9,518 nucleotides of DNA from Methanothrix sp. (GCA_028688175.1 JAQTYS010000002.1:7535-17052), one strand, 5' to 3'. Shown: positions 1 to 6,982, counted from the stretch's first letter. The notes: generated from the sequence alone by a model not told the origin. Numbers and translations: made by a program.

Positions 1-22
1 CCAGAGCTCAGCTTCGCCTTTC

Positions 23-3000
23 TCAAGGTCCGAGAACCTTCGCCATCTTCTCCTTCCAGGCGGCCACCTCATCGGCATTGAAGACATCTATCGCTCCGCC
101 CTGGAAATTGCCTTCGACATCTCCCATCCTCTCCTCCATCCAGCCCTCTATCTCCAAATAAAGGTTCTTCAATGCATCCAGCACCTCAGGATCGGCCTTC
201 CACAGGCCCCTCTGCTCTGCCTCCAAGAGCCTTCTGCCCATCTCCTCCATGGCCCATGGATTGTTCTCCTCGAAGAACTTGCGGTTCTCCTCATCCATGA
301 TGAAGGTCTTGGCTATATCGTCGAAGATCCAGTCGTCTACTTCTTGAGTCGTCGCCTCCCAGCCGTAGACCCGGCCCACGCGCTTGGAGATGTCTCCTGC
401 ACCCTTGTAGCCGTGCCGCTTCATGCCTTCGATCCACTTGGGATTGAGCAACTTGGTGCGCACAACCCGCCGGACCTCGTCGGCCAGGGTGCGCACCTCC
501 ACATGGTCCGGGTCTCTGGTGTCTCCATAGTAAGCCTCCACCGGATGGCCGGAGACCTCACGGGCTGCGATGGTCATGCCGCCATGATTGCCGAAGTAGC
601 AGCAGCATCCAAACAGGTCTTTTTCATCTGTTGTTGTCTTGTTGAATGTGACATCCACACTCTTGAGCTGCTTGATGAGTTTCTCCGAAGACTCCTCACC
701 AAAGAAGCCCTTGCCGTAGGCATAACCGTTCCAGTAGATGAAGACGTCTGAGAGGTCCTTCTCCTTCTTCCATGCCGATGCATAGACTGCCAGATTCACG
801 CCGTTTCCGTATGTGCCCGGCCTGCTGGCAAAGATGCGAGGCATGGGGCCGTTCTCCAGATCATGCTTTCTAAGATAGTTCATCTCCGGCGGCTCATCGA
901 GTGCTGCGACCTCCCGTATCGCTCTGTCGACCATCTCTATGCAGTTGTAGAAGCAGTCACGGATGATGCCTGAAGACTTGATTGTCAGGTCTATCCTGGG
1001 CCGTCCCAGCTCTTCCAGAGGGACTACCTGATATCCTTTGAGCTTCGCTCCCTTCCAGACGGGCTTTACGCCTATCAGATGGAAGATCTGTGCCATCTGC
1101 TCCCCGTCGGCATACATCACATCCCCTGCCATCCAGAACATGGCGACGTTCTCAGGCAAGCGGCTCTGCTCCTTGCGGTACTTCTCAATCAAGCTGTCGG
1201 CAAGCCTTCTTCCCACCATCCATGCGGCCTGCGTCGGAACAGCTTCCGGGTCCAGAGAGTAGAAGTTGCGTCCTGTGGGCAGGACCTCGATCTTTCCTTT
1301 GGTGATCAGGCCGGATGGACCCGGCTCAATGAAGCCTCCTGAGAATCCATGCAGCAGGCTTTCCATCTCCAGTGAGGCCTCCAGCCTCCGGCAGAGATCC
1401 TCCACCCTGCCCTGCAGAGCCAGGAGAGATCCGTTTCCATGTAACCCTCTGGTCTCCAGGAGCTCTGGAAGCTTCATCTGGCAGTTGCCGCCATCCGTGT
1501 CTTTCTCGCAAGATGGCATGATGGCCGAGACAAGCTCTTTACAGAGGCTGTCCAGCTCCTGCAGATCCTCCATATTAGTTGTGACCTCCTTTCCCAGAAG
1601 CTCTGCTGCAGTCTTACGAACCTCACTCCTGAGAATGGAGCGCACCATCTCCCGTCTCCTCTCGCCCTCAGGCAGAACTCCGAAGATATGCATGCCATCA
1701 GGAATCTGGGTGTTGTAGAGCAGGGAGATCTTGTCGTGAGCCCTCTCTAAGATCTGCTCGAAGCTTGTGCCCGACTCAGTCAGCTTATCCAGTTTCATCT
1801 CCTTGGCGAGGTTGCTCTTCAGAAGAAGGTCCAGTATAATATGCTCCAGGGCATGAGCCCTTGCGCCATCTGATATCTTGGCGCGGTTGTACTCGGCGAT
1901 CTTCTCCTCCAGCTCCTTCAGCTCTCCATAGAGGTCTGAGTCCGTCATCACTGCCTGCATGTGGTCCACGAGTGTGGCATAGCTCCGGCGCTTGGCAATT
2001 GTGCCCTCTGGAGGGTTATCGGAATTGTAGATATAAAGGTGAGGCATATCCCCTATTCCAATATCGGGATAGCAGTCGCAGGATAGGCCTACAGACTTTC
2101 CGGGCAGAAACTCCAGGTTGCCGTGGGTGCCGACATGCACAATCACATCTGCACCGAAGACCTTCTCTATGTATCTGTAGGTAGCGATGTACTGGTGGGT
2201 TGGCGGAACCTCCGGGTCATGCAGGATCTTGCAGACCTGGCCGTCGCATCTGGCTCCGGCACAGCCGCGCTTGGGCTGAGCGCAGACGAGAGCATTGCCG
2301 TACAAGACGCCCGTGATCACGATCTTTCCCTGATAGAGCATAGCTGCAGGAATTCCGTTCTTCTCCTCACCCGGCGGATTTCCCCAGGCCTCGCTGACGC
2401 GGCTTCGCACCTCTGGCGAGAGGCATCCGAACCACTGCTCATATTCCTCTTTGGAGAGATATGCCAGCGCACCTCCTTTCTGGACAATTTCCTCTATGGG
2501 AGTCCAGCGGAACTCGGAGATAGCTTTTCTGCCCATGATCGTCTCGATAAGCTCTTTTCCATTTGCGGGAGTATTCTCCAGAGAGTAGCCCTCATCAGCC
2601 ATCCTGTTCATGATGCGTGCCACGCTCTCAAGCGTATCGAGATGGGCTCCGCCGCCTACAGACGCTTCTGTGGATACGCACGGATTGTTATGCAGGATAA
2701 AGGCCACACGGCGTTGTGACACGGGCTTGTTCTTGAGTGCGATCCACTTGGAGACCCGTCTGCATACTTTTGAGACTCTCTCCGGTATGGGCACATGCCT
2801 CTCAATCAGGGCTCCATCTGATTCGGATCTATCGGTCACTCCACAGATCAGAGGCTCTATGACGCCCTCGAACTCAGGCATTGCCACAGACCAGCCTACC
2901 TCGCTGCTGGAGAGTCCATGAATGTCCTTTTGCCATTCGTCCACAGTCTTGTGATAGACCATGAGTGGATGGAAGACCGGTACGTCAATCGACTTGAGGA

Positions 3001-3742
3001 TACTGGCTGAATCCTCTGGTTTTCGTGGACGGAAGATGGGCAGGAGATTGATGATCGCATCTACTCTGCCCATGAAGATCTTCTCAGCCACCTCAACGCT
3101 CGACCAGGCACCAAGGTCCCGATCGCCCATACCGAAGCAGAAGACTGGAAGAACTGAGCCATGTTTCTCCAGCTCAGTGATGAAGGCGTTTGCCAGAGCG
3201 GTATCTCCATTGGCCCAGTAGGTTCGCGAGAATATTATGCCCACGGTCGGGCTTTTCAGCGCGCCGTACCACTGCAGATACTCGTCGAGAGTGGCAAATG
3301 CGGCCTTTGCATGAGGATGATATAATCCCTGCCACAAAAGTTCCTGCGGCGGATCAAATTTAAAGTCGAGCCCCAGAACCTCTTTGCAGACATACTTGAG
3401 CATGTTCTTGAAGTTCTCCGGGCCTGCGAAGAGAACATACTTATTGATCATCTGGGTCATCTCCAGTGAGACATTGGCCAAAGCCCAATGAGATGGATCC
3501 CTTCCAAAAGAGATAACAGGAATGTCTTGATTCAAAGCAGGAACAATCTCATCCCAGCAGGCATCGCTGGAGGGATGGAGGAGAATGAGGTTGGCTCTCT
3601 TCAAAGATTCCAGACATCTTTCCAGATCTGCTTCGCTGGAAAGCTGAGATGCAGACCACAACTCCATGTCTAAGCCGATCTCTTTTGCAGTCTCAAGCAA
3701 GAGGGGCAGCTCGCTAGCCCAGGTTATAGAGACGATTTTCAT
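23..3742 (-). CDS. cobN: Cobaltochelatase-type large subunit CobN
   Basis: This is a 1239-residue protein of the CobN / magnesium-chelatase H family. The family's large cytoplasmic subunit binds the tetrapyrrole and inserts metal (cobalt in corrin synthesis) with help from AAA+ partner subunits. Its length is normal for CobN and the frame is intact. Diagnostic stretches are HVGTHGNLEFLPGK near residues 536-549, the following PHLYIYNSDNPPEG and AKRRSYATLVDHM, and SGIIRDCFYN near 924-933. The C-terminal region has GNHGGMT and the WIFDDIAKTFIMDEENRKFF-type helices. A cysteine set (about C487, C494, C499, C504) precedes the conserved PPTHQY, and three adjacent cysteines sit near 1046-1048. The ATG at 3742 is supported by AGGTGA six bases upstream (3749-3754). 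The stop is TGA at 23-25. No small chelatase subunits are visible. Cobalt is the family default; nickel or another metal cannot be excluded from sequence. Confidence 0.93.
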   Translation of the reverse strand: MKIVSITWASELPLLLETAKEIGLDMELWSASQLSSEADLERCLESLKRANLILLHPSSDACWDEIVPALNQDIPVISFGRDPSHWALANVSLEMTQMINKYVLFAGPENFKNMLKYVCKEVLGLDFKFDPPQELLWQGLYHPHAKAAFATLDEYLQWYGALKSPTVGIIFSRTYWANGDTALANAFITELEKHGSVLPVFCFGMGDRDLGAWSSVEVAEKIFMGRVDAIINLLPIFRPRKPEDSASILKSIDVPVFHPLMVYHKTVDEWQKDIHGLSSSEVGWSVAMPEFEGVIEPLICGVTDRSESDGALIERHVPIPERVSKVCRRVSKWIALKNKPVSQRRVAFILHNNPCVSTEASVGGGAHLDTLESVARIMNRMADEGYSLENTPANGKELIETIMGRKAISEFRWTPIEEIVQKGGALAYLSKEEYEQWFGCLSPEVRSRVSEAWGNPPGEEKNGIPAAMLYQGKIVITGVLYGNALVCAQPKRGCAGARCDGQVCKILHDPEVPPTHQYIATYRYIEKVFGADVIVHVGTHGNLEFLPGKSVGLSCDCYPDIGIGDMPHLYIYNSDNPPEGTIAKRRSYATLVDHMQAVMTDSDLYGELKELEEKIAEYNRAKISDGARAHALEHIILDLLLKSNLAKEMKLDKLTESGTSFEQILERAHDKISLLYNTQIPDGMHIFGVLPEGERRREMVRSILRSEVRKTAAELLGKEVTTNMEDLQELDSLCKELVSAIMPSCEKDTDGGNCQMKLPELLETRGLHGNGSLLALQGRVEDLCRRLEASLEMESLLHGFSGGFIEPGPSGLITKGKIEVLPTGRNFYSLDPEAVPTQAAWMVGRRLADSLIEKYRKEQSRLPENVAMFWMAGDVMYADGEQMAQIFHLIGVKPVWKGAKLKGYQVVPLEELGRPRIDLTIKSSGIIRDCFYNCIEMVDRAIREVAALDEPPEMNYLRKHDLENGPMPRIFASRPGTYGNGVNLAVYASAWKKEKDLSDVFIYWNGYAYGKGFFGEESSEKLIKQLKSVDVTFNKTTTDEKDLFGCCCYFGNHGGMTIAAREVSGHPVEAYYGDTRDPDHVEVRTLADEVRRVVRTKLLNPKWIEGMKRHGYKGAGDISKRVGRVYGWEATTQEVDDWIFDDIAKTFIMDEENRKFFEENNPWAMEEMGRRLLEAEQRGLWKADPEVLDALKNLYLEIEGWMEERMGDVEGNFQGGAIDVFNADEVAAWKEKMAKVLGP

Positions 3743-3781
3743 ATTATTTCACCTATTATTTGATAGAGCTATTATCATTTA

Positions 3782-3804
3782 ATATGAATATTACGAATTC
3801 ATAT
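3782..3804. repeat. Perfect inverted repeat ATATGAAT-N7-ATTCATAT
   Basis: Two 8-base arms (3782-3789 and 3797-3804) are exact reverse complements separated by seven bases. The centre is about 50 bases upstream of the cobN start codon. Arms of this length and spacing fit a dimeric helix-turn-helix operator. In DNA this AT-rich, chance palindromes are more common, so the operator role is inferred. Confidence 0.4.
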
Positions 3805-3853
3805 CACCTATATTAATAGCTATTTTAATGTAGATAACATGTATGGACTTAAA

Positions 3854-3873
3854 AAGGTATTGATTTATACCTT
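3854..3873. repeat. Perfect inverted repeat AAGGTAT-N6-ATACCTT
   Basis: The seven-base arms at 3854-3860 and 3867-3873 are exact reverse complements around a six-base AT spacer, with two G:C pairs per arm. An extra half-site-like AGGTAT recurs at 3894-3899, 39 bases from the first arm. It lies about 110-130 bases upstream of cobN. It resembles an operator for a dimeric repressor and the cognate regulator is unknown. Confidence 0.4.
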
Positions 3874-3961
3874 AGATAGCACGAATTAAATATAGGTATT
3901 ATCATTGGATATTGGATGGTCCAACAACCGCATCATATGAATAATCGGCAATAGTGGCTCC

Positions 3962-4228
3962 ATGCATATTGCACTTATCAGCCAGAGGAGAGTCCGACTT
4001 TTCCTTATTGCGGCTGCATTCGTGGCCTCGCATATCTGGATGGTCGGATCACTTAGTATCTTAGTAACCGCCTTCCTTTAACTTGCAGGATTGCGAAGGG
4101 CGAATTTCACTGACCTGCAGGTCAACGAGAGTCTCGACAAAGAAGTCGAAACATCGGTAAGTACATTTTCAATCCTAATTCCAAACGGGCTAAGAGCCAG
4201 GATCTATCGAAAGGTTAATGTTATATAA
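3962..4228 (+). pseudogene. Possible broken small gene with an in-frame TAA
   Basis: From ATG 3962 a frame encodes 39 residues: a basic start (about SQRRVRLF), then a strongly hydrophobic stretch (LIAAAFVASHIWMVGSLSIL), ending at TAA 4079-4081. The same frame continues past that stop for 48 codons to TAA 4226-4228. The continuation looks protein-like, with an acidic segment (LQVNESLDKEVE) followed by a beta-like and basic segment (IPNGLRARIYRK). GC here returns to about 42-52%, unlike the 20-30% GC of the preceding 200 bases. This suggests a decayed gene for a small exported or membrane protein inactivated by a nonsense change, or a real 39-residue membrane peptide followed by remnant sequence. 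I recognise no family and see no good ribosome binding site. The final stop overlaps the TATA box of the next gene. Confidence 0.3.
4221..4228 (+). promoter_or_regulatory. TATA box (TTATATAA) of the Gate-family gene
   Basis: TTATATAA is a near-ideal archaeal box A. Transcription would be expected to start about 25 bases downstream, near 4250, giving a leader of roughly 15 bases before the ATG at 4265. The short leader fits the absence of a strong Shine-Dalgarno sequence there. The 5' flank (aaggttaatg) is a weak BRE candidate. Confidence 0.5.
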
Positions 4229-4264
4229 TGCTACGAATCAACACATTCAAGTTGAAGATCTGTC

Positions 4265-5203
4265 ATGCTTGACTTGATTGTTCAGACCCTGGACGATACA
4301 GCATCTACCATGGCGACTGTATTCGTGATGCTCTTCATTACCGGCCTGATGACTGAGATGGGCTTGTTTCAGAGGCTCTCATACCTGTCCAAACCGCTTA
4401 CGTCAATGTCACATCTTCCGGCTGCAGCGGCCTCAACCTTTATGGTCAGCTTTGGATCTACTCTGGCCGCCAACACAATGATCGCCAGGCTAAGAGATGA
4501 AGGCCACCTGAGCGAGAGGCAGGCATTTTTTTCCGCCATCATGAATGGCGTTCCAGTCTATTTTCGAGAGCTTTTCACCTATCAGCTGGCATTTGTGGTC
4601 CCCATCCTCGGAATCTGCGTGGGTGGTGTTTATGCGGCTGTGTCAATCTCCGCGGGAATTATAAGGCTGATCATGGTCATGATCCTGGGAAGAGCATATC
4701 TAAAAGCCGATCCGGAATCATCGCCACAAATGCTCGAATCCCCGGTGAAGAAAGATCTGCTGGATGCGGCCATAAAATCACTACGGGGACAGAGCCAGAT
4801 ATTCATCAGGATGACAGCTCTCTACTTCATAATGACATTCTTAGTCCTCTATTTGAGCGAGGAAGGCATCTTTCAGTCGCTGGATGTACTACCTGTTGCA
4901 CATTTCTTTGGAGTCCCGCCCGCGACTGTGATCCCTATAACCATTTATGTGGCCAGCCCCAAAGCAGGCATGACCTTTCTCGGACCCATGATCCAAAATG
5001 GCAACATATCGGAGATTCAGTCTTTGATCGTATTGATGCTGGGCAGCATGTTCATGCTTCCCTTCTACGCCGTAAAATCACTGATGCCCAACTATACATC
5101 CGTCTTTGGGATGAGACTTGGCCTTTCACTGGTGGTGGTATCGACGGCAATCAACGTTCTGGTCAGACTATTGGTGCTTATGCTGCTGATGGCAACCGTA
5201 TAG
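4265..5203 (+). CDS. Nucleoside-recognition (Gate) family membrane transporter-like protein
   Basis: This 312-residue polytopic membrane protein has about eight hydrophobic segments (roughly 15-35, 52-70, 105-128, 130-146, 182-198, 219-232, 252-270 and 283-308). The first half fits the nucleoside-recognition/Gate domain, a membrane domain also found in nucleoside carriers and FeoB-type iron transporters. The substrate of this archaeal stand-alone type is not established. The two halves look like a direct duplication. GHLSERQ (80-86) lines up with GNISEIQ (246-252) at an offset of 166, and GLFQRLSYL (33-41) lines up with GIFQSLDVL (201-209). The segments preceding the GHLSERQ and GNISEIQ motifs, starting at LPAA and VPPA, also align. 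The ATG at 4265 follows a TATA box but no clear ribosome binding site. The gene ends with TAG and converges on the binding-protein gene 99 bases away. Next to CobN and a metal-chelate-type binding protein, a metal-related solute is a reasonable guess. Membrane nature is certain; function is tentative. Confidence 0.8.
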   Translation: MLDLIVQTLDDTASTMATVFVMLFITGLMTEMGLFQRLSYLSKPLTSMSHLPAAAASTFMVSFGSTLAANTMIARLRDEGHLSERQAFFSAIMNGVPVYFRELFTYQLAFVVPILGICVGGVYAAVSISAGIIRLIMVMILGRAYLKADPESSPQMLESPVKKDLLDAAIKSLRGQSQIFIRMTALYFIMTFLVLYLSEEGIFQSLDVLPVAHFFGVPPATVIPITIYVASPKAGMTFLGPMIQNGNISEIQSLIVLMLGSMFMLPFYAVKSLMPNYTSVFGMRLGLSLVVVSTAINVLVRLLVLMLLMATV

Positions 5204-5280
5204 ATCTAATCATTTTCCATATGCATGGCGAGAGCACATCTGTCTACGCCAGAAAAGAAGACTGCCACGTTTTGTTCCGC

Positions 5281-5302
5281 AAAAAAAAATATGCTAGAGT
5301 CT
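5281..5302 (-). terminator. U-tract terminator of the binding-protein gene
   Basis: On the minus strand, nine consecutive Ts (complement of 5281-5289) follow about 14 bases after the TAG stop of the binding-protein gene. A small GAGT/ACTC stem with a four-base loop overlaps the stop codon just before. An uninterrupted oligo-T run is the usual archaeal termination signal. Nothing comparable is seen for the converging plus-strand gene, which has only T4 runs (5211-5214 and near 5269). Confidence 0.55.
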
Positions 5303-6412
5303 CTACTCACTCTCCAGCTCAGGGAATACAAAAGTCCTGCCTTCCGGATACTTGATGCCCAGCAAATCAAGGTACTCTATATAAACGCCGGCTGGATCGA
5401 GATCTGCATCGGGATGCAGCAGCTTGGCCATGAAGGCAGTTCCAGCTACGCTACCCGGTCCATAGAGTATCTTGCGGTAGACAATCCAGACTTTATCATT
5501 CTTGATGGCAGGGACAGCTTTTCCACCGGTGCGGCTCATGATCTCTTCGCGAACCTGCTGTGCGGCAATCGTGTTGCTGGAGGGAAATGCTCCCCAACCC
5601 AGAACATCGTCCGATTTGGCCTGCAAGATGACATCCGGATTCTTGCTGATCACCGTCTCCCAGCTGGTGGTAATGGCCTCATCATCAGAAGATCCAAATA
5701 TATTGAGTCCGCCGGCAAGCCTGATGCTCTTATCGATATCGGATTTTCCGCCGTTGGTCTTGAGTTCTCCAAGTCCCTTTGGCTGAGTGTTTTCAAAATA
5801 GACCTTGGAAATGCCCTTGCCCTCGACTGCATTGGCAATGGCCTCTTTTTTAGAGTTCTTCCAGGCGACATACTCCGCAGCCTTATCCTCTTTGCCCAGA
5901 ATCTGTCCCAGCAGGGTGATCTCCTTATCTATGCTGTCACCCTTGTAGAAGCTAAAGCCAGCAACAGCGATGTCTTTGAATGGTGCCAGCCCTTCCTCCA
6001 CCGCGTCTACTCCATAAGACTTTCCACCCGTTTTACCGGAAGGATAGCCCAAAACAAGTATATTGGGAGTTATGGCGTCCTCATTTCCCTTGGCAATCTG
6101 GGCTATGACCTCATAATCAGGTGCGCTCCATTTGCCCACCAGTGCCTTATTTTTAAGATTTGGGAAGTACCAGCTATATTTTTGAACCGTATCTGTAACA
6201 CCGACAATCATATCTCCCGCTCCCAGGAGTTCGACCGCTTCTGCTGCATCGGTGCTCAGCACAATAATCCTCTCAACCGGCATTTGCAGGGTGACTTCTC
6301 TGTCCGCTGAATCTGTGATGGTCATTGGATACTCTGCCGCCCCGCAAGACCCGCAGAGGAGCAATGCCATCAACGGTAGAATCAGCAAAGCTGAAACTAT
6401 TCGATTATTCAT
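5303..6412 (-). CDS. ABC transporter substrate-binding protein, metal-chelate/corrinoid class
   Basis: This 369-residue exported protein fits the class III periplasmic-binding fold (BtuF/FhuD/FepB-like, Peripla_BP_2). Such proteins capture ferric siderophores, haem or cobalamin-type corrinoids outside the membrane and deliver them to a FecCD/BtuC permease. A signal peptide occupies about residues 1-25 (hydrophobic core SALLILPLMALLLCG, then SCGAAEYP). The mature start, PMTITDSADREVTLQMPVER, is the classic family opening, followed by IIVLSTDAAEAVELLGAGD. Later features are a PDVIL motif and a C-terminal NDKVWIV strand. Two cysteines near the cleavage region do not form a clean lipobox. I chose ATG 6412 over the in-frame GTG 6427 because GAGGAG (6420-6425) sits seven bases before the ATG and would otherwise lie inside the coding sequence. 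No permease or ATPase is adjacent. The exact ligand is unknown; the cobN neighbourhood favours a corrinoid or metal chelate. Confidence 0.85.
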   Translation of the reverse strand: MNNRIVSALLILPLMALLLCGSCGAAEYPMTITDSADREVTLQMPVERIIVLSTDAAEAVELLGAGDMIVGVTDTVQKYSWYFPNLKNKALVGKWSAPDYEVIAQIAKGNEDAITPNILVLGYPSGKTGGKSYGVDAVEEGLAPFKDIAVAGFSFYKGDSIDKEITLLGQILGKEDKAAEYVAWKNSKKEAIANAVEGKGISKVYFENTQPKGLGELKTNGGKSDIDKSIRLAGGLNIFGSSDDEAITTSWETVISKNPDVILQAKSDDVLGWGAFPSSNTIAAQQVREEIMSRTGGKAVPAIKNDKVWIVYRKILYGPGSVAGTAFMAKLLHPDADLDPAGVYIEYLDLLGIKYPEGRTFVFPELESE

Positions 6413-6470
6413 ATCTATTCTCCTCACAATTGTCGCTTATTAGGATAATTCAAATATAAGTCTCTTTTGT
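6413..6470 (-). promoter_or_regulatory. Promoter and ribosome binding site of the binding-protein gene
   Basis: Read on the minus strand, TTATATTT (complement of 6452-6459) is a good box A, preceded by a purine-rich ACAAAAGAGA that could serve as BRE. The expected start near 6430 leaves a leader of about 18 bases containing GAGGAG (6420-6425), seven bases from the ATG. The ribosome binding site decides the start codon. Confidence 0.6.
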
Positions 6471-6481
6471 TAATATCATTT

Positions 6482-6517
6482 TTAGATCTAATATTAATAG
6501 TTGCGATTAGTACTAAT
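6482..6517. promoter_or_regulatory. Paired TTAG-NN-CTAA palindromes, candidate operator
   Basis: TTAGATCTAA (6482-6491) and TTAGTACTAA (6507-6516, extending to the 12-base palindrome ATTAGTACTAAT at 6506-6517) share the pattern TTAG-NN-CTAA. Their centres are 25 bases apart, with another small palindrome (TATTAATA, 6492-6499) between them. They sit just upstream of the TATA/BRE of the binding-protein gene. The layout suits a dimeric metal-responsive regulator. Half-sites of TTAG/CTAA type recall DtxR-family boxes, but that assignment is inference. Confidence 0.45.
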
Positions 6518-6541
6518 ATGCACATTGATGAGGACAGAGGC

Positions 6542-6554
6542 GAAGAAAAAGAAA
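6542..6554 (-). terminator. T-rich terminator after the small membrane-protein gene
   Basis: On the minus strand the sequence just past the stop codon reads TTTCTTTTTCTTC (complement of 6542-6554). Such interrupted T-rich tracts commonly terminate archaeal transcripts. It would separate this gene from the binding-protein gene, which has its own promoter. Confidence 0.4.
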
Positions 6555-6559
6555 GGTTT

Positions 6560-6982
6560 TTATTTTGAGAACAGATCCTGTTTTAATTCCACCAATGAAT
6601 CCCTATTCTTGGAAAAGCCGGCCTTATATTTAATCAGCTCACCACCAATTATCATCGCCATTCCTGCACAGAGAACAACAAGGCTTGCCAGGAGAAGCTC
6701 GAATGATAGATGTGCCTCTATGCCAACCAGAACTGCTAAGCTTGGTGCCAGGATCATAGAGGACCCCGCCAGTGTTAAGAAGAGACCATTGATGATCCTG
6801 CGTTCTGATCTTATCAGCCTATCGTCCTTTTCTTCAATTCCTTTTTCCAGTTGATACATCTGCTTCTTATGCAGTAGGTAGTAAACAAATGCCAGAACGG
6901 GCACGCCCTCCAATACCAGAAGCTGGACGGCAATATCGGTCAAGATCTCATCCTCGATATAAGCCCTATCCATTATACCCAT
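6560..6982 (-). CDS. Small three-helix membrane protein, function unknown
   Basis: This 140-residue protein has three hydrophobic segments: about 17-37 (IAVQLLVLEGVPVLAFVYYLL), 63-85 and 92-113. A charged cytoplasmic-looking loop follows helix 1 (HKKQMYQLEKGIEEKDDRLI). A basic tail ends the protein. The HKKQMYQLEKGI stretch after the first helix recalls small bacterial membrane proteins of the DUF6249 type, which carry a similar 'R/H-x-x-x-M-x-x-hydrophobic-E-K-G' turn. That resemblance is from memory and weak. The ATG at 6982 has no ribosome binding site. A TATA-like TTATAATTAA lies about 25 bases upstream, so the transcript may be leaderless. A second in-frame ATG is at 6973. It is divergent from the surface-protein operon and followed by a T-rich tract. 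I do not recognise a function. Confidence 0.7.
   Translation of the reverse strand: MGIMDRAYIEDEILTDIAVQLLVLEGVPVLAFVYYLLHKKQMYQLEKGIEEKDDRLIRSERRIINGLFLTLAGSSMILAPSLAVLVGIEAHLSFELLLASLVVLCAGMAMIIGGELIKYKAGFSKNRDSLVELKQDLFSK

Larger units (their letters stand above)
3743..3940. promoter_or_regulatory. AT-rich upstream region of cobN
   Basis: This stretch is very AT-rich (about 20% GC over 3781-3840 and 27% over 3841-3900), whereas the flanking coding DNA is near 50%. It lies directly upstream of the minus-strand cobN. It carries TATA-like strings on the minus strand, for example around 3808-3816 and 3864-3870, but none stands out as the promoter. Two perfect inverted repeats (3782-3804 and 3854-3873) are inside it. 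I see no open reading frame of note and no convincing RNA gene. It is most likely the cobN promoter and leader. Confidence 0.5.

Noticed and set aside
1..22. Start of a further gene downstream of cobN
   Set aside because: Only 22 bases are available after the cobN stop on the minus strand and they contain no start codon, so nothing can be claimed.
2123..2719. A 198-codon plus-strand frame inside cobN (and several shorter ones on both strands)
   Set aside because: They lie inside the conserved CobN coding sequence, encode no recognisable motif and have no ribosome binding sites; they are shadows of a GC-balanced gene.
3940..4020. A possible cobalamin riboswitch upstream of cobN, prompted by GCCACT on the minus strand near 3952-3960
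   Set aside because: Only this hexamer is present. The rest of the B12 element (the AGCCAGGAGACC-like core and the other conserved boxes) cannot be found in order, and such riboswitches are rare in archaea.
5201..5209. TAGATCTAA at the stop codon of the Gate gene, resembling the palindromes at 6482-6517
   Set aside because: It lacks the first T of the pattern, overlaps a stop codon and is not upstream of any gene, so it is probably chance.
5225..6310. A 361-codon open frame on the plus strand opposite the binding-protein gene
   Set aside because: It is fully antisense to a gene with a clear family match, signal peptide, promoter, ribosome binding site and terminator. Its own translation shows no domain and has an unnatural composition.
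6412..6427. GTG 6427 as the start of the binding-protein gene
   Set aside because: The extra codons contain GAGGAG, which is placed exactly as a ribosome binding site for ATG 6412, and the signal peptide begins naturally at that ATG.
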